Below, one piece after another: positions 1 to 5,917 of a stretch of DNA of 9,701 nt (position 1 is the first letter of the stretch; every line of letters begins with the position of its first letter). Under the pieces are notes generated by a model. That model saw only the letters and a program-made list of their open reading frames with translations, had not been told where the DNA came from and did no database searches. The DNA lies in assembly GCA_964586775.1 (NCBI GenBank), contig CAZPJD010000141.1:1-9701 (forward strand). The letters are read 5' to 3'. The translations under genes and the position numbers were made by a program. Origin of the DNA: JADLEX01 sp964586775 (lineage in GTDB: Bacteria > Lernaellota > Lernaellaia > JACKCT01).

Positions 1-1
1 C

Positions 2-1270
2 GAATGTGAGGGCCCCATCGGCGTCGTCGGCCGACTCTCGCCCGAGAAGATTCCGCTGTCGTTCATCGACGCACTCGCGCGACGCGCGCAGGCGGGCTCG
101 ATGCGCGGCGCGACCTGGCGTTTCATCGGGCGCGGCATCGACCGGGCCGAGGCGCGCGCCATCGAGCGACGCCTCGCGGCGATTCCCGGCGTCGAGATCG
201 CTGGCGACATCGCCCCGGATGCCATGCCCGATGCGTATTGCGCGCTGGCCGTGCTCGTGGTGCCGTCGACGCACGAGTCGGTGTCGTACGCCGCGATCGA
301 GGCCATGGCGTGCGGTGTACCGGTCGTCGCGCGCGCCATCGAGGGACTGCCCGAGACCATCGGCGACGCGGGCCTGCTTGCCGAGACCGACGACGAGTTG
401 ATCGACGCGGCGCTCGCCCTGTGCGCCGACGCGAAGCGCCGCGAAACCCTGGTTCGACGGGGCCGCGAGCGCGCCGAACGATGGTTCGACGTGCGTCGCA
501 TGCGTATCGCGTATGAACGCGCGGCGGCACGGCTCACCGGAGGCGTGGTGCGCGCGGGCGATCCCGACCTCGATGTCAGCGTGGTCATCCCCGTGTGGAA
601 CACGCGCGGCGAGTGGCTGCGCGAGTGCGTGGAGAGTGTCGCGGCGCAGCGCGGCGCGCGATTTGAGATCGTGCTGGTGGACGACGCCTCGGACGCCGCC
701 GACACCGTCGCCGAGCTCGCCGCGTGGGACGGTGCGAAATGCGTGCGTGTGATCCGCCGCGCGCGAAACGGCGGCGTGGGCCCGGCGCTGAACGACGGCA
801 TCCGCGCGGCGCGCGCCGACCTGATCGCACGCATCGACGCCGACGACATGATGCCCGCGGGCCGACTCGCGCGGCAAGTCACGATTTTGCGCGAGCGACC
901 CGACCTGACGCTCATCGCGGGGCAGATGATCGTGTGCGACGCGCGCGGTCGCGAGATCGCCCGGCCGGTGCGCCGCTTCGATTCCGCGCGGTTCGTGGGC
1001 GCGCAGGATTTCGCCATCGCGCACCCGACGGTGTGCGTCAGGCGCGCGGCGGTGCTGCGCCTTCGCGGCTACATCGCGGGCCACGCCGAGGACTTCGACC
1101 TGTGGTGCCGCCTGCACCTCGCCGGCGCGCGGATGGAGATCTTCCCCGACGTGTGGGCGTACTACCGCCACCACCCCGCGCAGCAGACGGCGCGCCGCGA
1201 CCACGCCGAGCGCGCGCGCGAGCTGCGCCGCGAATGGGCCGCGAGGGCGGGGGAGTTTCGGGCGGAGTGA
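2..1270 (+). CDS. Glycosyltransferase, GT4-GT2 fusion (5' partial)
   Basis: The frame is open from base 2, so the start lies outside the window; the first ATG at 101 is inside a domain and is not the real start. The N-terminal part (about 2-530) is the C-terminal half of a GT-B fold GT4 glycosyltransferase: it opens with GVVGRLSPEK and has the GT4 E-x7-E signature (Glu codons at 275 and 299, in HESVSYAAIEAMACGVPVV). A second, apparently complete GT-A domain of family GT2 follows from about 570: VSVVIPVWN, LVDDAS (674-691), the metal/nucleotide-binding IDADD (832-846), and HAEDFDLW, which resembles the usual GT2 ED-x-D-L-W catalytic region. It would transfer sugars from activated donors during assembly of a surface polysaccharide or O-antigen-like glycan; donor and acceptor cannot be told. 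No membrane segment is visible in this part. GC is visibly higher than in the genes to the right. Confidence is high for the fold assignments and low for the pathway. Confidence 0.88.
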   Translation, partial: ECEGPIGVVGRLSPEKIPLSFIDALARRAQAGSMRGATWRFIGRGIDRAEARAIERRLAAIPGVEIAGDIAPDAMPDAYCALAVLVVPSTHESVSYAAIEAMACGVPVVARAIEGLPETIGDAGLLAETDDELIDAALALCADAKRRETLVRRGRERAERWFDVRRMRIAYERAAARLTGGVVRAGDPDLDVSVVIPVWNTRGEWLRECVESVAAQRGARFEIVLVDDASDAADTVAELAAWDGAKCVRVIRRARNGGVGPALNDGIRAARADLIARIDADDMMPAGRLARQVTILRERPDLTLIAGQMIVCDARGREIARPVRRFDSARFVGAQDFAIAHPTVCVRRAAVLRLRGYIAGHAEDFDLWCRLHLAGARMEIFPDVWAYYRHHPAQQTARRDHAERARELRREWAARAGEFRAE

Positions 1271-1380
1271 GATGAATCGTATGCATCTCAGGGAGACGGG
1301 CGGCATATTCCTGGCCAAGCTCACCACGCCGTTCCCCATTCTTTGGGAGGAGCGGCGAAGGGATTTCGGTTTCACAAAAC
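1271..1380. other. Convergent intergenic gap
   Basis: These 110 bases separate the stop of the + strand glycosyltransferase from the stop of the last - strand lipoprotein gene. Both transcripts should end here. I looked for a stem-loop with a T-run on either strand and found only 4-bp stems (for example CCCA/TGGG around 1337-1349 and GTTT/AAAC at 1369-1380), so no intrinsic terminator is called. No ORF or repeat was seen. Confidence 0.5.
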
Positions 1381-3063
1381 TTAGCGTCGGCTGATTTCGA
1401 TCAACGCTGCCGCGTTTCCGTCCAGCGGCACACTGATCCGCGCGGGTGCATCCGCCGCGACCGCGAGGTCGTACACGGCGTCAGGTTCCGTCGCACCGTC
1501 GTGGTTCCGGTCGATCATGTACGCCGCAACCTCATAACTGCCGGGCGGCAGATTCGCGACCGACACGTCGAGATCGCGGGGGGCGGAATCGGCCTTCAGG
1601 CTGCGCCACTGCGCGGCGAAAAGCGTGAGGCGCGTCGGCGGATCGGCGTCCACCGACGCGAGCGTCCATACGCCCGTCTCGGCGCTGTCCTCGCCCAGCG
1701 TCTGGGCGACCAGGTTGTCCGCCATGTGCGCGAACATCCAATGCGCCATCGCTTCCGGCCCTTCGCCGGGCAGATACAGCGCCATCGCGCCGTCCATTCC
1801 GCCCTGCTGCAGGGCGATCAGGGTCGCCGCGTGAAAGGACCCGATCTCGTACGCCTCGCGGCTCTGGCAACCATAGGATATGCCCCACTCGGTCAGAAAC
1901 AGATCCTTGCCGGGGTAGCGCTCGCGGTAATCCAGCGCATCGACGAAGTATTCGTACACATTGGCCGTGGGGTTTCGCTGGTGCATGAACCAGACGGCGT
2001 CCGGAACCGCGCAGCCGGGTCCGGGGCCTTCGAATGGAAAGTCGATGTAATCGTGCCAGGAGACGAAATCCACGTCGATCCCTTCGGCGGCGCCCGTCGC
2101 AACGAGTCGGTCGGGCCAGTCGAAGCCCCCGCTGTCCCACAACCCCGCGAACCCGCCCCACGGATAAAACACGTCGGCGAGCCCCTCGCCGAGCGATCCG
2201 AAAAAGGCCGCCCAGTCGGGATCAAAACCGGCGACGATCAAAAAGTCTTCCAGGCTCGGATACTCGTCGCCGAGCGGACGAGGGATGGGGCACGCGGCCA
2301 CGCCGAGTTCGATATCCACGCCGCTTGCGGCTTCCTCGTCCATGACCGCGTTGCCGAGCGGCAAAAATACGCGCTCCTCGAATTCATCGAGCGTGCCCAC
2401 GAATCCGTTCCCGTCCGACGTCGCGGCAAACGGATTGAGCGGGTCCGGCTCGTTCCACACTTCAAAATAACGCAGCGGTTCTTTGCCCGCCTCGATGCGA
2501 CCCGAAACGAACTCCTGAAAAAACGCACGAATGAACGTCTCGTAAGCCGCGGCCTCGGACGCCAGCGGCGGCGCTTTGGGGTGCCCATTTTCGCTCATGC
2601 ACTCGGGCACGTAAGACAGCGCGATCATCGGCTCGATGCCCTCTTCCCGCAGCAGGTCGAGCCAGTCGTGATACTCGACGAGGGTTTCGGGCGCGAAGGA
2701 CTGCGTGACGCAGTCCCAGTGCATGTGATTCGCGGAACTGGCCACCCGTCGCCGGAACGTGGGTTCGAGCGCGAGCTCGCCCTCGGTCGGTCTTTCGTCG
2801 TGATAGTGCCCGCCGTTGAGTCGCCGATTCAGCTCGCCCGCGAACTGCGAAACGTCGATCGCAAGATCGGGCATGTCCAGATCGTCGTCGGGCAGCGGCG
2901 GCCACGTGTCGTCATCCGCGTCGTCGTCGGCATCGTCATCCGCGACATCGTCGTCATCGACATCATCGTCCGGCTGCGACGCGTCGTCGTCAGACGAATC
3001 ACCGCCGCCGGAACATCCCGCAAACACCATCATCACGCACAGCATCGCCGCCCGCACGCGCAT
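1381..3063 (-). CDS. Lipoprotein glycoside hydrolase, clan GH-A / GH39-like
   Basis: This is a 560-aa predicted lipoprotein and the last gene of the operon. I chose the ATG at 3063 because it begins a classic lipoprotein signal (MRVRAAMLCVMMVFAG-C17), overlaps the upstream stop by one base (TGATG) and has GGAGG five bases before it. A longer in-frame reading back to 3162 would run inside the upstream gene. An Asp-triad linker spans residues 22-61 and ends TWPPLPDDD. The rest reads as a (beta/alpha)8 glycosidase. YFEVWNEPD gives the NEP acid/base Glu205, and DLFLTEWG gives a candidate nucleophile Glu392; VSWHDY lies between them. The tail (about 490-560, with YMIDRNHDG) looks like the beta-sandwich that follows the barrel in GH39 enzymes (beta-xylosidase, alpha-L-iduronidase). 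It probably hydrolyses a glycan outside the cell or in the periplasm. The clan call is firm; family GH39 is likely, and another GH-A family such as GH5 or GH30 remains possible. The substrate is unknown. Confidence 0.85.
   Translation of the reverse strand: MRVRAAMLCVMMVFAGCSGGGDSSDDDASQPDDDVDDDDVADDDADDDADDDTWPPLPDDDLDMPDLAIDVSQFAGELNRRLNGGHYHDERPTEGELALEPTFRRRVASSANHMHWDCVTQSFAPETLVEYHDWLDLLREEGIEPMIALSYVPECMSENGHPKAPPLASEAAAYETFIRAFFQEFVSGRIEAGKEPLRYFEVWNEPDPLNPFAATSDGNGFVGTLDEFEERVFLPLGNAVMDEEAASGVDIELGVAACPIPRPLGDEYPSLEDFLIVAGFDPDWAAFFGSLGEGLADVFYPWGGFAGLWDSGGFDWPDRLVATGAAEGIDVDFVSWHDYIDFPFEGPGPGCAVPDAVWFMHQRNPTANVYEYFVDALDYRERYPGKDLFLTEWGISYGCQSREAYEIGSFHAATLIALQQGGMDGAMALYLPGEGPEAMAHWMFAHMADNLVAQTLGEDSAETGVWTLASVDADPPTRLTLFAAQWRSLKADSAPRDLDVSVANLPPGSYEVAAYMIDRNHDGATEPDAVYDLAVAADAPARISVPLDGNAAALIEISRR
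2881..3000 (-). repeat. Asp-triad linker coding repeat, GH39-like gene
   Basis: Low-complexity GAC/GAT codons encode residues 22-61 of the lipoprotein, mostly DDD blocks separated by one small or hydrophobic residue (A or V). It serves as the presumed extended acidic stalk between lipid anchor and hydrolase domain. Confidence 0.85.
2993..3024 (-). repeat. Lipobox/linker-start repeat, copy 1 (pair of 5829-5860)
   Basis: This 32-bp segment is 30/32 identical to 5829-5860. It encodes the end of the signal peptide, the lipobox Cys and the start of the Asp linker in the GH39-like gene (FAGCSGGGDSS). The flanking signal-peptide DNA does not match that partner. Confidence 0.75.
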
Positions 3064-3123
3064 CACGGCCTCCATTCGTAAGGGCCGATGTCCCAACCAT
3101 TGCCGTACGGGCGCGGGTTGCCG
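3044..3123 (-). repeat. 80-bp junction repeat, copy 1 (pair of 4414-4493)
   Basis: This direct repeat is offset from its partner by exactly 1370 bp, ungapped, with 71 of 80 bases identical by my count. It spans the last 19 codons and stop of the beta-helix gene and the first seven codons of the GH39-like gene. Eight of the nine differences are transitions, and only one (Asn/Asp) changes an amino acid; one changes the stop codon from TAA to TGA. Confidence 0.85.
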
Positions 3124-4433
3124 TCGAAGTCCTCGTCGATATGGCTCGCGAGATACGCCCAATCGAACTCGGCGATGACGTCGTCAATGCCCGACGGGAC
3201 CACACCACCATCGACGCAAGGACTGGTCGGCGACAGGTGAAAATCGCCATTCTCGGCATCCACAAATTGCGGATCGTCGGAGATGTTGGTGTCTGTGCCA
3301 TACAGGTGGTTTACAGCGTCGATGCTGTCCAGACACGTCCGATCGAATACGCCGATGCAGTAAAGATGGTCCGTGTCCCGCCCCCAAATATCAGTCCCTA
3401 CCATCCCAAGTGCCGACGCTGTCCAGTCGATCCCCGCCGAAAATTCCCCCGAACCTCCGTCGATGATCGTGTTGTAAAGGCCGATGCTGGTGGCTTCCTT
3501 GGTCGCACCGTAGATTCCACGCGCCTCAGAATCGGACCCGTTGCCACGACCGCCGTAAAGATAGCTTCCGATCATGAGACTTGAATCGGTGCCGGGCATC
3601 AAGATCGCCTGAACCCAAGTCCCATCTGCATCCCGGCTATTGGAAACAATGCTGTTGATCAGAGCCAGATCAAAACCGGCGCCAAAGCTGATTCCACTCG
3701 TGGCACTCTCCACGACGCTGCGAATAATCACGACGCGATTGAAATCGCCGCTGAAAGACATGCCTTGGCCATTGGCGCCACCAAGTCCGCTGATGACGTG
3801 AATTCTCGAAAAAACCGTGCTGTACGAGGACTCAACCTTTATTCCGAGGACACTCGAATCTGGAGTTTCATTGGTGTTCTCGCCGTTTTTTATCGTCATC
3901 CCCTCGATGACGATGATGGCTTCGAAATCATCTGAAACAACGGTCACCGCCCGGTCGCTCGTCGCCTCCACGGTGGTCTCGTTTGCCGAAATATCGCGGT
4001 GCCAATCGGGAAAGTCGTAACCGCCGAAAAGCGAAATGGATGTGGTAACCGACTGCGTGTACGTGCCTTTCGCGATGAAGACCGACTTACCCTCGGCGAG
4101 GGCCGCGTCTGCGCCGGCTTGGACGGTTTTCTTTGGCGCTTCACGCGTGCCGGGATTCGCGTCGTCACCTTCCTTCGCCACGAAAATCCCGACCGCGTTC
4201 GTCGGCGCGGGTGCGTAGTCCGTCAGGTCCTCGTCGGGGATCGCTGAGTCGTCGTCGTCCAAGTCGTCGTCAGCGGAATCGTCGTCTGTCGCATCGTCGT
4301 CTGTCGCATCATCGTCAGTTGCGTCGTCATCGGCATCGTCATCCGACGTCGCGTCATCGTCATCCGACGAGACGCCACTGGCGCAAGCCGCGAATACAAA
4401 CAGCGCCAACGCAATCGCCGCCCGCACGCGCAT
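3063..4433 (-). CDS. Beta-helix lipoprotein, DUF1565-like, shared C-terminal module
   Basis: This is a 456-aa predicted lipoprotein. The start is ATG 4433: it overlaps the previous stop (TAATG), has GGAG six bases upstream and begins MRVRAAIALALFVFAA-C17. The Asp linker covers residues 24-62 and includes DDDAT units. Residues 82-96 (GIFVAKEGDDANPGT), then TVQAGADAAL, match the start of DUF1565-type right-handed beta-helix proteins. The middle (about 110-360) shows short beta-rungs such as SSVLGIKV, TSGISFG and LALINSIVSNS. The C-terminal region holds DIWG, Cys359 and Cys367, then NISDDPQF, SPCVDGG and a GNPRPYGNGWDIGPYEWRP ending, resembling the choice-of-anchor Q type end of such proteins. 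It is a clear paralog of the gene just upstream. Beta-helix folds often bind or cleave polysaccharides, but I see no identifiable catalytic residues, so the function is unknown. Its base composition is visibly more AT-rich than that of its neighbours. Confidence 0.83.
   Translation of the reverse strand: MRVRAAIALALFVFAACASGVSSDDDDATSDDDADDDATDDDATDDDATDDDSADDDLDDDDSAIPDEDLTDYAPAPTNAVGIFVAKEGDDANPGTREAPKKTVQAGADAALAEGKSVFIAKGTYTQSVTTSISLFGGYDFPDWHRDISANETTVEATSDRAVTVVSDDFEAIIVIEGMTIKNGENTNETPDSSVLGIKVESSYSTVFSRIHVISGLGGANGQGMSFSGDFNRVVIIRSVVESATSGISFGAGFDLALINSIVSNSRDADGTWVQAILMPGTDSSLMIGSYLYGGRGNGSDSEARGIYGATKEATSIGLYNTIIDGGSGEFSAGIDWTASALGMVGTDIWGRDTDHLYCIGVFDRTCLDSIDAVNHLYGTDTNISDDPQFVDAENGDFHLSPTSPCVDGGVVPSGIDDVIAEFDWAYLASHIDEDFDGNPRPYGNGWDIGPYEWRP
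3064..3073 (-). promoter_or_regulatory. Ribosome binding site inside upstream stop region (D/E junction)
   Basis: On the - strand GGAGG (3073-3069) sits five bases before ATG 3063. Four of its bases plus the flanking ones are the codons TGG AGG CCG (W-R-P) that end the upstream beta-helix protein, and the stop TGA shares its A with the new ATG. This settles the start of the GH39-like gene and implies translational coupling. Confidence 0.75.
4248..4364 (-). repeat. Asp-triad linker with 15-bp tandem units, second beta-helix gene
   Basis: The segment encodes residues 24-62. Within it 4278-4292 and 4293-4307 are two identical 15-bp units, followed by a diverged third at 4308-4322. Each encodes one five-residue DDDAT unit. 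Such in-frame units can change copy number by slippage without breaking the reading frame. Confidence 0.85.
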
Positions 4434-4493
4434 TACGGTCTCCACTCGTATGGGCCGATGTCCCAGCCGTCGCCGTATGGACGCGGGTTGCCG
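4414..4493 (-). repeat. 80-bp junction repeat, copy 2 (pair of 3044-3123)
   Basis: This is the second copy, spanning the end of the first beta-helix gene and the beginning of the second. It encodes the same GNPRPYG-x-GWDIGPYEWRP tail followed by MRVRAAI. Past the seventh codon of each downstream gene the similarity stops abruptly. Confidence 0.85.
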
Positions 4494-5917
4494 GCGAGAT
4501 CAAATCCGAAAACTTTCCGCAAATCGACAAATCCGAACACTACGCGGTCCTCGGCCGTCATGGACGGCGGTTGCCCGGCGTCGATGCACGGACTGTCGGG
4601 CATCAGGGAAAAATCCCCGGCGGACGCATTTTGAAATCGAGGATCCTGCGAAATATTTCGCTCGGCGAACCACAGGGCATTCAACTCTTCGACGGTGGTT
4701 CGACAGGTGTAGTCATAGGGATAGTACAGTCGACAAAACACCCAGTCGGTTGTGAGTCCCCAAATGTCGTTTGCGTTGACCGTGTACGCGGTCAACGAGT
4801 CAATGACCACCCCGAAGGCGGCCTCGGCGCCGACACCGCCGTTGATGATATTGTTCGCCAGCCTCCCCTCCGCCAATATCCCGCCCCACAAACTGGCGGT
4901 CATCACTTCAAACGCGGTACTGCCGTATTCCAGATATCCCTCGGAACCGCCGTCCAGGGAGTTCCCAAAAAAATAGCCGTGGCTCCCGGAACCGAGATTT
5001 ACCGCCGTCGCCCCGACGCCGTTCCGGATGACACCGGTCGCGATGACATTGTTCACGGCGAGAGCCGCCAAATACCCGGACGTGTAAAAACCCAGCGCGT
5101 CCGAGATTCCGGCATCGCTGATCTGGCCCAGAGGAACGCCGGAAATGAAATTTCTGACGAGGACCGTGCGAACCGTTTCCGTCCCGTCAATGATAACGCC
5201 TCCATGACTGCTACTCGCAAAACCGCCGTCGATCACGTTGTGAGCAATGACGACGGTAACGTCCCGGCCGCGCGCCCACAGCCCCCAAGGCTGGTCGAAA
5301 AGAGGCGTCTCGCCCCCGCCGTGAACGCGGAATCCCTCGATCGTGATGGCGTCCTCGAACCCCGGATCTTCCAAAGCGACCCCGAACTCTTCGGTCCCGG
5401 TGATCGTCGTACTTTGGTGCGGGAGTGTTCGTTCCTGAAAGTCCGTGGTGTAGGAGCCGTACAGGGAAACCTGGGAAACGACCGACTCGTCGTAGTCGCC
5501 CTGCGCGACAAAAACCGCCTTGCCCTGGCGAAATGCTTTATCGACCCCGGCCTGAATCGTACCCATCGGTAGCGCCGCGGTCCCGGGATTTTCGTCGCTG
5601 CCCGTGGTCGCCGAAACGAAGATGCCGGCGCTGTCCGAAGGCGGCGGAGCGAACTCCCAATCCTTCGGAATGTAGTCGGACTCGAATCCCGTCTCCGCGT
5701 CATCGTCGGGAGGCGGTGGCCAGGTGTCGTCATCCGCGTCGTCATCGGTGTCGTCATCGGTGTCGTCATCCGCACCGTCATCATCGGCAGCGTCATCGGC
5801 ATCGTCGTCCGACGTCGCGTCGTCATCGGACGAATCACCGCCGCTGGAACATCCCGCGAAGAGAGAAGCCAGGACCTGGGAAAGGACGATGATCCAAGAA
5901 AAGTTCCTCATCCTCAT
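4433..5917 (-). CDS. Beta-helix lipoprotein, DUF1565-like, paralog of the next gene
   Basis: This is a 494-aa predicted lipoprotein. ATG 5917 forms an ATGA overlap with the preceding stop and begins MRMRNFSWIIVLSQVLASLFAG-C23; a second in-frame ATG at 5911 is an equally possible start and would remove only two residues. The Asp linker spans 28-73 and ends TWPPPPDDD. DUF1565-like motifs follow: GIFVSATTGSDENPGT (98-113) and GTIQAGVDKA (119-128). A beta-helix region runs over about 130-390, with rungs such as TIEGFRVHGGG, VVIAHNVIDGG and VLVRNFISG. The C-terminal module (382-494) has DIWG, Cys395 and Cys405, NISQDPRF, SPCIDAG and GPYEWRP, colinear with the downstream paralog. A tandem duplication followed by divergence explains the pair. 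It is probably an outer-surface or periplasmic protein; carbohydrate binding is an inference from the fold only. Confidence 0.83.
   Translation of the reverse strand: MRMRNFSWIIVLSQVLASLFAGCSSGGDSSDDDATSDDDADDAADDDGADDDTDDDTDDDADDDTWPPPPDDDAETGFESDYIPKDWEFAPPPSDSAGIFVSATTGSDENPGTAALPMGTIQAGVDKAFRQGKAVFVAQGDYDESVVSQVSLYGSYTTDFQERTLPHQSTTITGTEEFGVALEDPGFEDAITIEGFRVHGGGETPLFDQPWGLWARGRDVTVVIAHNVIDGGFASSSHGGVIIDGTETVRTVLVRNFISGVPLGQISDAGISDALGFYTSGYLAALAVNNVIATGVIRNGVGATAVNLGSGSHGYFFGNSLDGGSEGYLEYGSTAFEVMTASLWGGILAEGRLANNIINGGVGAEAAFGVVIDSLTAYTVNANDIWGLTTDWVFCRLYYPYDYTCRTTVEELNALWFAERNISQDPRFQNASAGDFSLMPDSPCIDAGQPPSMTAEDRVVFGFVDLRKVFGFDLAGNPRPYGDGWDIGPYEWRP
4434..4443 (-). promoter_or_regulatory. 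Ribosome binding site inside upstream stop region (C/D junction)
   Basis: On the - strand GGAGA (4443-4439) precedes ATG 4433. It is formed by the codons TGG AGA CCG (W-R-P) at the end of the first beta-helix gene, with stop TAA overlapping the next ATG by one base. It is the same arrangement as at 3064-3073, with the SD core slightly weaker (GGAGA instead of GGAGG). Confidence 0.7.
5699..5836 (-). repeat. Asp-triad linker coding repeat, first beta-helix gene
   Basis: GAC/GAT-rich low-complexity DNA encodes residues 28-73, including DDDT and DDDA units with a four-residue period, ending at TWPPPPDDD. It is the same architecture as in the GH39-like gene. Confidence 0.85.
5829..5860 (-). repeat. 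Lipobox/linker-start repeat, copy 2 (pair of 2993-3024)
   Basis: This is the counterpart in the first beta-helix gene, encoding FAGCSSGGDSS. The pair is extended by a second similar stretch at the linker end (5703-5743 versus 2885-2925, 37 of 41 identical), which encodes the TWPPxPDDD segment. Confidence 0.75.

Noticed and set aside
1326..1380. Bidirectional terminator between the convergent genes
   Set aside because: Only 4-bp stems could be drawn, and there is no T-run on either strand.
1501..3081. A 526-codon + strand open frame opposite the GH39-like gene
   Set aside because: It is antisense to a protein with a signal peptide, linker and catalytic motifs; its own translation has no recognisable domain. 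Long antisense frames are expected in high-GC coding DNA.
4133..5572. A 479-codon + strand open frame opposite the beta-helix genes
   Set aside because: Its beginning is an Arg/His/Pro-rich shadow of the Asp linker, and it crosses the junction of two well-supported genes.
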